This document shows, piece after piece, positions 21,687-34,429 of a stretch of DNA of 64,000 bases (positions within the stretch are counted from its first letter, which is position 1; every line of letters starts with the position of its first letter). Made by a program: the position numbers and the translations under genes. The stretch is taken from NCBI RefSeq assembly GCF_004342725.1, contig NZ_SMCP01000003.1, positions 227,068 through 291,067 on the forward strand. The letters are read 5' to 3'. The stretch is from Testudinibacter aquarius. Its GTDB lineage: Bacteria > Pseudomonadota > Gammaproteobacteria > Enterobacterales > Pasteurellaceae. The notes beneath the pieces were generated by a model. It made no database searches, was not told the DNA's origin, and saw only the letters and a program-made list of their open reading frames with translations.

Positions 21687-23651
21687 ATGCAACACTTTGA
21701 TTCCGTATTAAAAGAAAACCGTATTTTTAAGCCAAGTGATGATTTCCGACAAGCTGCCAATATCGGGCAATTGGAGGATTACCAAAATCTGTGGGAATTT
21801 GCCGATAAAGATTATTTACAGTATTGGGCAGATTTAGCACGTGATTTGATCAGTTGGAAAAAACCGTTTATGACGATTTTTGACGACAGCAATGCCCCAT
21901 TTTATAAGTGGTTCCCCGACGGCAAGCTTAATGTATCCTACAACTGTTTGGATCGCCATCTGCCTGATAAAGGCAATAAAACCGCACTTATCTTTGAATC
22001 CGACTTCGGGCAGGTCAGCAGCTTTAGCTATGCCCAATTGCATAATCGAGTATGCCGTTTTGGCAATGCGCTGCGTGAATTGGGCATCGGCAAGGGCGAC
22101 CGAGTGGTCATCTATATGCCGATGCTGGTCGAGGCCGTAATTGCGATGCAAGCCTGCGCTCGAATCGGGGCGGTGCATTCCGTGGTATTTGGTGGCTTTT
22201 CCGCCGGTGCGTTGCGCGATCGCATCGAAGATGCCGGCGCTAAATTGGTGATCACCGCCAACGGCGGGCTACGCGGTGGCAAGATTATTCCGTTGAAAGA
22301 GACTGTTGACGAAGCGTTGGATATGGGCTGTCCGACAGTAGAAAATGTGGTGGTGTATTACCGCTTGAATATTGACACCGCTTGGCGCAACGGGCGCGAT
22401 TTATGGTGGCACGAGTTATCGAAACACCAGCCGGAGTTTTGCGAACCAGAGTGGATGAATTCTGAAGATCCGCTATTTATTCTGTACACCTCAGGCTCCA
22501 CCGGCAAACCGAAAGGTATTGTGCACAGCAGCGCCGGCTATTTGCTGGGGGCGATCAATACTTTCCGCAACGTCTTTGATAATAAACCAAATGATGTTTA
22601 TTGGTGCACCGCTGATGTGGGTTGGATCACCGGACACTCCTATGTCTGTTATGGCCCATTGGCAAATGGCGCGACACAGGTGATTTATGAAGGTGTACCG
22701 AGCTATCCGGATCCCGGCCGGATTTGGCGGATAATTCAGCGGCATAAAATCAATGTGTTTTACACCTCCCCTACTTTGATCCGCTCTTTAACCCGGGTTG
22801 GCGACTGGATTCCGAACAAATATGATCTCTCTTCATTGCGCTTGCTCGGCAGCGTCGGTGAACCGATCAACCCATCCGCATGGATGTGGTTGTATGAGGT
22901 CATCGGCAAAGAGCGCTGTCCGATTGTCGACACCTGGTGGCAGACCGAAACCGGCTCGATTATGTTGTCACCACTTCCCGGTATCAACTCGATGAAGCCG
23001 GGCTCTTGTGCCTTACCGTTACCGGGTATTATGGCGGACGTAGTCGATGAAACCGGGCAAAGAATCAGCGGACAAAGCGGCGGGCTCTTAGTGATTAAGC
23101 GCCCATTCCCGTCGATGCTACGCACAATTTGGAATGACGACAAACGCTACCAAGCCACCTACTTCCCAGCGGAGTTGGGCGGAAAATACTATGTCGCCGG
23201 TGACTCGGCACACCGCGACGAAGACGGCTATTTCTGGATTTTGGGTCGCACCGATGATGTGCTGAACGTATCCGGACACCGCTTAGGCACGATGGAAATC
23301 GAATCAGCGTTGGTGGCTAATCCGCAAGTTGCCGAAGCAGCTGTGGTCGGCAGACCAGATGAAATCAAAGGTGAGGCTGTGGTAGCGTTTGTCGTGCTGA
23401 ATACCGCACTTCCGGAAGGACAAGAAGCGCGCGATTTGGCGGAACAGCTGAAACAGTGGGTCTCAAAAGAGATCGGCAAAATCGCCCGTCCGGAAGATAT
23501 CCGCTTCGCCGAAAACTTACCAAAAACCCGCTCCGGCAAAATTATGCGCCGCTTACTGCGTTCGATTGCCAAAAACGAGGTCATCACCCAAGATGTCTCC
23601 ACCTTGGAAAACCCACAAATTATCGGACAACTGCAACGGCAAGTGTTGTAG
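21687..23651 (+). CDS. acs: Acetyl-CoA synthetase, AMP-forming
   Basis: Acs activates acetate to acetyl-CoA through acetyl-AMP. The 654-residue protein has the adenylate-forming signature [15 protein letters not shown], the WWQTETGS motif A5, the [13 protein letters not shown] hinge region and the C-terminal [10 protein letters not shown] lysine that is acetylated in known Acs proteins. The tryptophan-containing DTWWQTETG segment favours acetate over longer acids. GAGGAA precedes the ATG. It has its own upstream region of about 250 bases, so it may be transcribed apart from the ato genes while serving the same acetyl-CoA pool. Confidence 0.95.
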   Translation: MQHFDSVLKENRIFKPSDDFRQAANIGQLEDYQNLWEFADKDYLQYWADLARDLISWKKPFMTIFDDSNAPFYKWFPDGKLNVSYNCLDRHLPDKGNKTALIFESDFGQVSSFSYAQLHNRVCRFGNALRELGIGKGDRVVIYMPMLVEAVIAMQACARIGAVHSVVFGGFSAGALRDRIEDAGAKLVITANGGLRGGKIIPLKETVDEALDMGCPTVENVVVYYRLNIDTAWRNGRDLWWHELSKHQPEFCEPEWMNSEDPLFILYTSGSTGKPKGIVHSSAGYLLGAINTFRNVFDNKPNDVYWCTADVGWITGHSYVCYGPLANGATQVIYEGVPSYPDPGRIWRIIQRHKINVFYTSPTLIRSLTRVGDWIPNKYDLSSLRLLGSVGEPINPSAWMWLYEVIGKERCPIVDTWWQTETGSIMLSPLPGINSMKPGSCALPLPGIMADVVDETGQRISGQSGGLLVIKRPFPSMLRTIWNDDKRYQATYFPAELGGKYYVAGDSAHRDEDGYFWILGRTDDVLNVSGHRLGTMEIESALVANPQVAEAAVVGRPDEIKGEAVVAFVVLNTALPEGQEARDLAEQLKQWVSKEIGKIARPEDIRFAENLPKTRSGKIMRRLLRSIAKNEVITQDVSTLENPQIIGQLQRQVL

Positions 23652-23711
23652 TTGCTAAATTAGAAAGAGCGGTTTATAAAACGTAATACTATTAAAACTG
23701 AATAACAACCT

Positions 23712-23746
23712 AATCATCCAATCATGCTTTTTATGATTGGATGATT
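23712..23746. terminator. Two-way terminator between acs and the lyase operon
   Basis: AATCATCCAATCAT (23712-23725) pairs perfectly over 14 bases with ATGATTGGATGATT (23733-23746), with a 7-base loop. It lies between two converging transcripts. Confidence 0.85.
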
Positions 23747-23792
23747 TTATGCTTATGGAATATAGCCATTTTTACTACATTTTTGGCTCAAC

Positions 23793-24719
23793 TTATTTTA
23801 AATTTAATTTTTTCCTAAAATCATCGGAAGCCTGCATAATATGATTTAGCAAATCTTCAACCGCCCAGCATTTCACTAATAATTCATCTTTCATCACACG
23901 AGAATTATAGTGCTTGAATGTACCAATTTTGGTATGCATAAATTTCGCAATATTCGGATAACCGAAACTTTCTGCTGCGCCAGAAATCGCTAGAAAATGG
24001 GCTAATTCTTGAATAATTGGTTCTTGGCTATCTTTGTGTTTATAAAGATAAGCATATAAATCGGGATGAATATTATTAAATACCCCGGAAAAACCTTGCG
24101 AACCGGCTTTCATCGCCTCAAAGGCAATGGCGGCATTGGCATTAACAATTTTTAAATTGCTGTTTTTGGTTAATTCAACACGTCTTTTCACCGTTTCTAA
24201 ATCACAGGAGACATCTTTCAGCACCAGCATATTGTCAAAACCGGCAAAATAACTGATCTCTTCATCGGTTAATAAGCGACGATAAGGCGCTGGACACTCA
24301 TATAAACCTAATTTGATGTCCTTTGGTAAACGTACCAATAGCTGTTCAAAATGTTGTTTTAATGCAGCCGTTCCCTGATTATTCACGTCTAAACGATTCG
24401 TAATCAAGATCACAGCGTCAACGCCTGTATGATAGATTGCGGTTAACTCTTCCACTTGATCATCGAGGTTATCACTGATGTGCGCCGATGCCACAACAGG
24501 AATACGATTATTGGTTTGCTGTAAAACGGTTTCTGTAATTTTGATCCGCTCTTGCAAACTTAAAAACTGAATTTCACTGGATTGACAAGCCGCAAATAAC
24601 GTATCCGCCCCGTTATCAATATACCAATCGGTAAGGCGACGTAATCCGTCATAATCAATTTCATTGTTTGCGTGGAATGGCGTGAGCATAACAGGGATAA
24701 TACCTTGAAGTTGTTGCAT
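23793..24719 (-). CDS. DapA/NanA-family class I aldolase or lyase
   Basis: A 308-residue TIM-barrel protein of the dihydrodipicolinate synthase/N-acetylneuraminate lyase family. These enzymes form a Schiff base with a 2-oxo acid. The lysine is in MLVLKDVS (Lys168) and the matching tyrosine in GLYECPAPY (Tyr140). The usual GxxGE carboxylate-binding loop is replaced by AACQSSE (43-49), so it is not a standard DapA or NanA. It is last in a five-gene operon with a tripartite transporter and a regulator-kinase, which suggests it cleaves an imported 2-oxo or sugar acid. The substrate is unknown. Confidence 0.8.
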   Translation of the reverse strand: MQQLQGIIPVMLTPFHANNEIDYDGLRRLTDWYIDNGADTLFAACQSSEIQFLSLQERIKITETVLQQTNNRIPVVASAHISDNLDDQVEELTAIYHTGVDAVILITNRLDVNNQGTAALKQHFEQLLVRLPKDIKLGLYECPAPYRRLLTDEEISYFAGFDNMLVLKDVSCDLETVKRRVELTKNSNLKIVNANAAIAFEAMKAGSQGFSGVFNNIHPDLYAYLYKHKDSQEPIIQELAHFLAISGAAESFGYPNIAKFMHTKIGTFKHYNSRVMKDELLVKCWAVEDLLNHIMQASDDFRKKLNLK

Positions 24720-24736
24720 GATAATAACCTCTAAAC

Positions 24737-26242
24737 TTAATGTTGTTCTTTAAAATTCTTCATAATTCCCCATATTTGGAGAATCACCACCAATAGGAAA
24801 AAACTGGCGAGCACTGCGGATACCGGGCGCTCTACAAATGCCATCAGTTGCCCGTCTGATTTAGTGAGTGATGCCAATAGATTCCGCTCTAACATCGGCC
24901 CTAAAATCATACCTAAAATAATCGGGGAAATTGGGTAATGGTTTTTTTGCAAGAAATAACCTAACAATCCCATCACCAACATCACCACTATCGCTTCGGG
25001 AGAATTGTTAATGGCATAAGCGCCCACGATACTGAAAATAATCACAATCGGATATAGAATATCTTTATTGATTTGAATGATTTTTTTCAGGAAACTAACC
25101 ACAATTAATGCCAATGGAATGAGGGCTAAATTTGCAATCAGAAAGAGAATAAATACTGCATACAATTTTTCCGGTTGGAATAAAAACAGTGACGGTCCTG
25201 GTTGCATATCTTTCATATATAATACGCCAATAATAATTGCTGCCGCGGAATCGCCTGGAATACCAAATACCAAAGACGGGATCCAACTTCCAGCCAAACT
25301 GGCATTATTGCTGCTTGACGCATCAATAACCGCATCTTGCGATCCTTTGCCGTAAAGATCGGGATTTTTAGAAAATTTTTTGGAAATGGCATAAGAAATC
25401 CAAGCCGCAATATCTGCACCTGCCCCGGGTAATGCACCGATTAATGTGCCAAGAATACTGCTGCGAGTAATACTGCCTTTTCGTTTATTTAATGCTGCCC
25501 CCACACCTTTGAAAATATTAAGCGTGGCCTTGGCTTGTAATTCTGACGCTTCTGGCACCCCACCTGTTTTATGCCGATTTGCGTAATAATCTATTGCGCC
25601 TGAAATGGCAAATAATCCGATCATGGCAGGTATAAAACTGACACCTTCATACAGCGAAATTACGCCAAATGTAAAACGAGCTTGCCCGGTAAATTCGTCA
25701 AAACCAATCGTGGAAATTAAGATACCAAATAATAAGGTTAATAGGCTTTTGGTAATAAATTTTCCTGCAATTAGCGTTGCACAACTCAAACCGAGTAATG
25801 ACAGCCACATATATTCAAATGAACTGAATTTCAAGGCAAATTTTGCTAACACGGGAGCCGCAAGAACGAGAATAATTGTGCCAATCACCCCGCCAATAAC
25901 GGAACTGGTTAAACCCAAACCAAGCACTAAACTGACTTTGCCTTGTTTCACTAATGAATAAGAATCGTCAACATAAGCCGCTGATGCCGGTGTACCCGGA
26001 ATGCGTAATAATGCCCCTGGAATATCGCCGGCATAAATAGAGGAAGCACCAACGGAAATCATCAACGCCAGAGCAGGAATGGGATCCATAAAAAAGGTAA
26101 ACGGCACCATCAAGGCAACCGCCATGGTAGCGGTTAAGCCCGGAATTGAGCCGACAAATAGGCCAAATAATCCTGCCAATATAATTGCTAAAATGGCGTT
26201 TAGATCAATATAGGCGATAGCATTGAGTAAAATATCCATCAT
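24737..26242 (-). CDS. tctA: Tripartite tricarboxylate-type transporter, large membrane subunit
   Basis: TctA forms the main channel of a secondary transporter that works with a small membrane subunit and a periplasmic binding protein. The 501-residue protein has about twelve hydrophobic helices and the family blocks GLFVGSIPGLTATMAVALMVPFT-like at its start, GDIPGALLRIPGTPASAA near residue 75, and GALPGAGADIAAWISYA later, where small residues and prolines line the binding site. ATG at 26242 or 26239 is preferred to the TTG at 26245. Four bases separate it from tctB. The substrate class is carboxylates; which one is unknown. Confidence 0.9.
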   Translation of the reverse strand: MMDILLNAIAYIDLNAILAIILAGLFGLFVGSIPGLTATMAVALMVPFTFFMDPIPALALMISVGASSIYAGDIPGALLRIPGTPASAAYVDDSYSLVKQGKVSLVLGLGLTSSVIGGVIGTIILVLAAPVLAKFALKFSSFEYMWLSLLGLSCATLIAGKFITKSLLTLLFGILISTIGFDEFTGQARFTFGVISLYEGVSFIPAMIGLFAISGAIDYYANRHKTGGVPEASELQAKATLNIFKGVGAALNKRKGSITRSSILGTLIGALPGAGADIAAWISYAISKKFSKNPDLYGKGSQDAVIDASSSNNASLAGSWIPSLVFGIPGDSAAAIIIGVLYMKDMQPGPSLFLFQPEKLYAVFILFLIANLALIPLALIVVSFLKKIIQINKDILYPIVIIFSIVGAYAINNSPEAIVVMLVMGLLGYFLQKNHYPISPIILGMILGPMLERNLLASLTKSDGQLMAFVERPVSAVLASFFLLVVILQIWGIMKNFKEQH

Positions 26243-26248
26243 CAACCC

Positions 26249-26695
26249 CTATTCAAAAAATAAACCAACAGGCAGTGAAACCTGTAATACTTTAGCAAAC
26301 AGTAAATAAATTAACGTTGCAACAACGATAAGAAAAAGTGCGGTGAAAACTTTCTGTTTTTTCACTAACGGAACCGCCATAAAAATAAGGATCAAACTGG
26401 TCGTAATCACAAAACCTAACACATCAGCAAGAAAAATATAAAACAGAACAGCTATGACCACAAAACAGACGGCTATGATTTCTCTACTAAAATTAAATGA
26501 CTGGAAAACGTATGTTTTTTTCATTTTTAATTCCATAATAAAATCAACAAATGAAAAAACCGAAACTAAAGCACCGATAATTGTTGGGTAATATGCCGCA
26601 CCATAGCTATCAAAATCACCATATGTAGAATAGCTATAGATAGAAATGATTAAACCAAATATCAATAATACGATAGGAATGAATAATCTGATCAT
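26249..26695 (-). CDS. tctB: Tripartite tricarboxylate-type transporter, small membrane subunit
   Basis: A 148-residue protein with four hydrophobic segments, near residues 5-22, 33-52, 72-100 and 115-140. This fits TctB in size and layout. TctB subunits diverge strongly in sequence, so the call depends mainly on the position between tctC and tctA. The upstream gap carries a GC-rich hairpin. Confidence 0.8.
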   Translation of the reverse strand: MIRLFIPIVLLIFGLIISIYSYSTYGDFDSYGAAYYPTIIGALVSVFSFVDFIMELKMKKTYVFQSFNFSREIIAVCFVVIAVLFYIFLADVLGFVITTSLILIFMAVPLVKKQKVFTALFLIVVATLIYLLFAKVLQVSLPVGLFFE

Positions 26696-26701
26696 CTTGC
26701 T

Positions 26702-26721
26702 ATACCCCCATTCGGGGGTAT
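26702..26721 (-). other. Hairpin between tctC and tctB
   Basis: ATACCCCC (26702-26709) and GGGGGTAT (26714-26721) make a perfect 8-bp stem with a 4-base loop and no T run. Placed just after the binding-protein gene, it is probably an mRNA-stabilising or attenuating hairpin that raises TctC relative to the membrane subunits, as known in other transporter operons. Confidence 0.6.
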
Positions 26722-26734
26722 CCTCATTATTAAA

Positions 26735-27685
26735 TTATTGTGCAGAAAGCAATTCTCCGAATTTTTTATCTTCTGTCGCCATAAATTGTTCTAATTGCTG
26801 GCCATATAATTCACCCACACCAAATCCTTGTTTATGTGAAAATTCTTGTAACTCACCTTTGGCATAAACCTTTTCCATGGCTTTGACCAGTTTTTCTTGT
26901 ACATCCGCAGGTAAATCTTTAGGCCCAACTAAGACATTCCAACCAAACAGTGTCCAGTGGTTCCCCGTCGCTTGTTGATAGACCGGCACATCAGGATAAA
27001 GCGGATCTTGGGCTTCGGATGTAATTGCTAAATGTTTCACCATCCCTGCATCAGTCATACTTTTTGCTTCGCCAGGTGATGAAGTCACTAAATCAACGCC
27101 ACCCGAAACCAGCTCCTGTAATGCCGCCGTTGCCCCTTGTGACGGTATAAATTTGATACTGTTCTCTGGCAATCCTGCACTTTTCAAAATACCTAATAAA
27201 TTTAAATGCCAAATGGAATTTAAACCGCTGCCTGAGGCCTTTAATTTACCGGGGTTCTCTTTTGCATTTTGTAATAATTCGTTAATGTTAGTAAAAGGAG
27301 AATCCTTAGCCACTTGCACCCCGCCATTCACCACCGCTAAACGCACGATTGGAGTATAATCTTGATAGCTTAAATCGGCCATTTTCTGATGACGCATCAA
27401 AGCGATTTCTGCCGTCGCCACACCCAGAGTATAACCGTCCGGTTTTGCAGTTTTAATTGCATTATGTCCGACAACACCGCTACCACCCGTTCTATTAACA
27501 ACATTAACATTCGTACCGAGTTCATCTTGTAACCCTTTTGCTACTAGGCGAGCAATAGTATCCGTGTTACCGCCCGCTCCCCAAGGAACAATAATTGTGA
27601 TCGGTTTTTCAGGATAAGTTGCTAATGCCACTGAAGATGCTAATAAAGTGCCCAATACTAATGTTTTCATGGTTAGTTTTTTCAT
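26735..27685 (-). CDS. tctC: TctC-type periplasmic solute-binding protein
   Basis: A 316-residue exported receptor of the Bug/TctC family. A Sec signal peptide occupies residues 1-22 (LVLGTLLASSVALA, with the YPEKPI mature start). The family's opening motif PITIIVPWGAGGNTDTIAR follows, with the glycine-rich loop that binds the ligand carboxylate, and then GSGVVGHNAIKTAKPDGYTLG. No Asp-rich calcium site typical of TRAP receptors is present. It is second in the operon, 28 bases after the regulator-kinase gene. Bug proteins bind many organic acids, so the ligand stays open. Confidence 0.9.
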   Translation of the reverse strand: MKKLTMKTLVLGTLLASSVALATYPEKPITIIVPWGAGGNTDTIARLVAKGLQDELGTNVNVVNRTGGSGVVGHNAIKTAKPDGYTLGVATAEIALMRHQKMADLSYQDYTPIVRLAVVNGGVQVAKDSPFTNINELLQNAKENPGKLKASGSGLNSIWHLNLLGILKSAGLPENSIKFIPSQGATAALQELVSGGVDLVTSSPGEAKSMTDAGMVKHLAITSEAQDPLYPDVPVYQQATGNHWTLFGWNVLVGPKDLPADVQEKLVKAMEKVYAKGELQEFSHKQGFGVGELYGQQLEQFMATEDKKFGELLSAQ

Positions 27686-27713
27686 TTTTCACCTCAATAA
27701 GTGGATAGAAATG

Positions 27714-28940
27714 CTAAAGGTGTATCCCCTTAGCTTGTTGAAATTTCAATTGCACCAAATGCCCTTTCGGCATATTTGACGCACCAAAGCGTTCGATACA
27801 TAATGCGGCATAGGCGCAGGCATAATCAGAAGCAGTAAAGACATCATCGCCTCCAACCAAACGTGCCAGCAATGCTCCGTTAAAACCATCACCTACCCCT
27901 GATTTATCATTAATCACGGCTTTGTAGCCGTTAATTGTTTTGATTTGCTTGCCGTCAGAAACCATCGCACCTTGCTCAGCCAGGGTCAGTACCACATTTT
28001 GTACGCCCATGATATGCAAGATCTCAATTGCCCGTTTTGCCGATTCAGTATCTTTAATTTCAATGCTGGTAATCTGTTCCGCTTCCGTTCTATTCGGGGT
28101 AAGTAGATAAATATTAGGCAATATATCTAATATTTCCGGCACAAAAGGGGTTGGGTCCAGCACAATTTTTCGTCTATATTTTTTAGCAATTTGAATAATG
28201 GCTAAAGTCGCCTCCAAATTATTTTCCATTTGCAACGAAATAAATTCAGCCTGTTGTATTTCTTCTTCAATCGAATAAATTTCTTCTAACGTGAATTTTT
28301 TATTTGCACCATTATTCACAATAATCTCTTTTTCACCATCTTCCCGCACCAATACGATAGCTAATCCGGTTGGTGATTCCGTTGATTCGAAAATGATATC
28401 TTTAATTAATTTATTGCTATTTAAATATTTCCTAATATATTGATAAAATTGATCTTGCCCAATTTTTCCCACAAATGTAACCGCACTTTCATTCGCTACC
28501 ATGGCTAAGGCTTGATTCATGCCCTTGCCGCCAATCATATAATTACTCTCTCGACTTAAAATGGTCTCGCCTAATTTTGGAAAATCAACAATTTTTAATG
28601 CGATATCGATATTAAATGAACCAAAAATTAATACGTTACTTTTCGTGAATAAATTCTTCTGGACATGAGCCACATAAATATTGGCTAAGTTCTTATCAAA
28701 CTCCCGAAAAAATTGTGACTGGATTTCAGTAAAATCCAAATTCATGTCGCATTTTTTCTCAATACCGCCACGGACACGATTTAATAAACCTTGTTGTTGC
28801 AACTTAGTAATATCTTGTCGAATGGTTTTGCCGGTCACTGAAAACTTTTGCGCAAGATGCTCGGTTAGCAACACCCCATCCGTTTCAGTCAGTAGCTTTA
28901 AAATAAAAAGCTGGCGTTCATTTTGCGTAAGATTTTTCAT
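27714..28940 (-). CDS. DeoR-type helix-turn-helix fused to a PfkB-family kinase
   Basis: Two domains in one 408-residue chain. Residues 1-58 are a DeoR-like winged helix (ERQLFILKLL, then VTGKTIRQDITKLQQQGLL). Residues about 100-400 are a ribokinase/PfkB kinase with the sugar-binding GGKGMNQ (137-143) and the catalytic DKSGVGDGF (345-353, Asp351). The ATG at 28940 is chosen because the DNA-binding domain begins there; in-frame codons to 29012 run through a palindromic operator. E. coli YeiI has the same kind of fusion, so the architecture is not unique. It leads the transporter-lyase operon and may sense and phosphorylate the same sugar or nucleoside-like substrate. Confidence 0.88.
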   Translation of the reverse strand: MKNLTQNERQLFILKLLTETDGVLLTEHLAQKFSVTGKTIRQDITKLQQQGLLNRVRGGIEKKCDMNLDFTEIQSQFFREFDKNLANIYVAHVQKNLFTKSNVLIFGSFNIDIALKIVDFPKLGETILSRESNYMIGGKGMNQALAMVANESAVTFVGKIGQDQFYQYIRKYLNSNKLIKDIIFESTESPTGLAIVLVREDGEKEIIVNNGANKKFTLEEIYSIEEEIQQAEFISLQMENNLEATLAIIQIAKKYRRKIVLDPTPFVPEILDILPNIYLLTPNRTEAEQITSIEIKDTESAKRAIEILHIMGVQNVVLTLAEQGAMVSDGKQIKTINGYKAVINDKSGVGDGFNGALLARLVGGDDVFTASDYACAYAALCIERFGASNMPKGHLVQLKFQQAKGIHL

Positions 28941-29002
28941 AGTTGACACTATACTGAATTTAAAAAAGAAATAGTGTGGCATGGTAGCGGTTTTAACACA
29001 CA

Positions 29003-29024
29003 AAATGAACATTCTCGTTCATTT
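29003..29024. promoter_or_regulatory. Palindromic operator upstream of the regulator-kinase operon
   Basis: AAATGAAC (29003-29010) and GTTCATTT (29017-29024) are perfect inverted repeats 6 bases apart. A third copy of the half-site (TGTTCAT) follows a few bases later. The site lies about 63 bases upstream of the first start codon, where an autoregulatory DeoR-type operator would be expected. No hairpin-type T run is present. Confidence 0.55.
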
Positions 29025-29137
29025 CCAATGTTCATAATCAGGCGCTATCTGAAAAATAATGCTTGTATTGCAGCTTCAGATTAGTGTGTTAGAGGATATT
29101 TGAATACAAAAAGACCTTTACAAGCCTTAATAAATTG

Positions 29138-29165
29138 AAAACCCTTGATATTTACCAAGGGTTTT
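29138..29165 (-). terminator. Terminator of carB
   Basis: AAAACCCTTG (29138-29147) pairs perfectly with CAAGGGTTTT (29156-29165) around an 8-base loop. It lies about 50 bases past the carB stop. The other bases up to the operator at 29024 hold no gene. Confidence 0.75.
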
Positions 29166-29212
29166 GTAAGTAGACCAAACGGTTCAAAACCGCTCTTTCT
29201 ATTTCAAATCAG

Positions 29213-32407
<3,195 letters not shown>

Positions 32408-32497
32408 AGTTCTCTCTCTTTGTTTTAAATCTGTTTTTGAAAACGCTTAATGGTAAATTTAACCGTTGTTTAAAATTGCCACTTAAACCTGCATTCT

Positions 32498-33534
32498 CTA
32501 ACGTTGTAATTCAAACAGTAATTTTTGTTGTTCAATTTCGCGGACCAATTCATCTTCTGTAGGTAAATAAGGGATATATTTACTGGCAAAAAGTTGAGCG
32601 TTGTCTTTTAAGACTGAATATTTCGCTACAATGCTATCCGTTTCAGTGCAAAGCAATAATCCGATTGTTGGGTTATCATTTTGTTGTTTTTTTAAATCGT
32701 CGTACATTCGGACATACATATCTAATTGCCCAATATCTTGGTGTGTCAGCTTATCGGTTTTTAACTCTACAATCACAAAACACTTAATCAGATAATTATA
32801 AAAAACCAAATCAATAAAAAAATCACTGTTTTCTGTCCGAATATGCTGTTGTCGCGCGACAAACGCAAACCCTTTACCGGGCTCTAACATAAACTGCTGT
32901 AAATTATCGATCAATGCCTTTTCCAGTTCCGCTTCGGTATATAGCTATAATGCGTCGGTAATCGAAGAAATTCTAAAACGGTCGGATTTTTAATAAAATC
33001 GCAGGGTTGTAACACTGCACTTTTCTGTTGCATTTCCGTATGCACGGGTTCTTTATCTACGCTAGCAAGTAAACGTTCATAGTAGAGCGTTGAAATGTTT
33101 CGATCTAACACTCTGACCGACCAATGGTTTTCAGCGGCTTCAATTAAATAATAACGTCTGGCTTGCTCATTCTGAATTTTTAATACCCGCTGAATATGAG
33201 TCCACGTTAATTTGGAAATCACTGATTTCCAAATATCTAAATCCGAAAACATTAAATAGAATTGGCGAAAATTACGAATATTTCGCTCCCCAAATCCTCT
33301 ACCAAACTCTTGGCTCAGCACTTGGGAAACTTGCTTAATCACTTCTTTGCCATAATCTGCACGCGCTTGTCCACACTGTTCTTCTTGCACGATCCGTTTA
33401 CCGATTTGCCAATAGGCATTGACCATTGCGGAATTAATGGCGATATAAGTCTGCTGATGAGCCGTTGCAAGAATATATTTAATATCGTTGATATAAGCGC
33501 CATCAGACATATCTATATCGGTACGTTTTGGCAT
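32498..33534 (-). pseudogene. yhcG: YhcG/DUF1016 family PD-(D/E)XK nuclease gene, frameshifted
   Basis: The gene is split into two frames: 33534-32911 (residues 1-207) and 32914-32498. The join lies in the segment that should read PTHYSYTEAELEKALIDN. A 2-base TA excess near 32940 (TATATACC where TATACC is expected) breaks it. Both parts are well conserved, with the N-terminal helical domain (YGKEVIKQVSQVLSQEFGRGF) and the nuclease domain (DFFIDLVFYNYLIKCFVIVELK, shown in part) holding its E-x-K residues. The damage therefore looks recent. The first seven residues (MPKRTDI) equal those of CarB. The family acts in DNA transactions linked to mobile elements; its exact role is unclear. Confidence 0.85.
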
Positions 33535-33547
33535 AGTTTTTTCTCTT
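33521..33547. repeat. Direct repeat copy at the YhcG gene start (pair with 32394-32420)
   Basis: This 27-base copy of the carB start region differs at two positions within the repeat, and more just inside the coding part at synonymous sites, so the duplication is not brand new. Confidence 0.75.
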
Positions 33548-33560
33548 GCTAATATTCTCG

Positions 33561-34415
33561 TTAATCTTCAGGAATCCAAAATTCACCTTGTCCGACGGGG
33601 ATTACCTTGCCGCCGACATAAATGGTCTGTTGCTCATCCACAGTTAAGTTCAAGCGGTTCGGTCGTCCAATTTCATCGCCTTGGGTGATCTGCCAGTTTA
33701 ACGGTGCGCGTTGGCTGTGAAGCGCCCAACCGCCTAAGTTGGCAGCGGCAGAGCCTGTGCCCGGATCTTCACGCACTTCGCCGTGTGCGGAAAAGAACAA
33801 CCGCACTTTGGCTTTGTTTTGCTGTTCAAACCACACATACAACTGCGCTTCTCCACTTTGTGATACGGCTTTTTGCAGTAAAAGTGCGGTATTGATACGG
33901 CAATTTGCCACCGCTTGCGCCGAAGTCAGTTGTAACAACAGTTGCTCCGTGCCGGTATTCACCCAAACGGGTTCGGCGGCGATATCATGCTGTTGCAAGC
34001 CTAACATCTGGGCACAATCGGCTTTGCTTAATCCCGAATTTCGCAACTGTACACCGTTATTTAAGGCAAAAGTAATCGTGTCGGTTTGATGGTGCAGGCT
34101 GACCAAACCCGCCTCGGTTTGTAACTGATAATTATCAGACAACCCCAACTGCCGGTGTAACACAAACGCTGCGCCGATGGTCGGGTGTCCGGCGAACGGC
34201 ATTTCGTACTCAGGGGTGAAAATTTTCAGCTTTCTGACCGCACTTTGCCTATCGCTACGTTGTACAAACACGGTTTCCGACAAATTAAACTGGCGCGCAA
34301 TCCGTTGCATTTGCTGCTCATTCAGTCCGTCCGCTTGTGGGAACACCGCCAACGGGTTACCGCCAAAATGTTGCTCGGCAAACACATTAACCAACTGATA
34401 AGCATAGCTTTTCAT
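33561..34415 (-). CDS. PhzF-family isomerase/epimerase-like protein
   Basis: A 284-residue protein with the two-lobed diaminopimelate-epimerase-like fold of the PhzF family. The conserved start VNVFAEQHFGGNPLAVF, the glutamate in NLSETVFV (near residue 48, the PhzF catalytic acid) and the glycine-rich REDPGTGSAAANLGGWAL are visible. PhzF itself isomerises a phenazine precursor, but most bacterial members have no known substrate and no phenazine genes are nearby. It lies 14 bases after carA and probably shares its transcript. Confidence 0.88.
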   Translation of the reverse strand: MKSYAYQLVNVFAEQHFGGNPLAVFPQADGLNEQQMQRIARQFNLSETVFVQRSDRQSAVRKLKIFTPEYEMPFAGHPTIGAAFVLHRQLGLSDNYQLQTEAGLVSLHHQTDTITFALNNGVQLRNSGLSKADCAQMLGLQQHDIAAEPVWVNTGTEQLLLQLTSAQAVANCRINTALLLQKAVSQSGEAQLYVWFEQQNKAKVRLFFSAHGEVREDPGTGSAAANLGGWALHSQRAPLNWQITQGDEIGRPNRLNLTVDEQQTIYVGGKVIPVGQGEFWIPED

Positions 34416-34429
34416 CGTTGCAATCCCGC

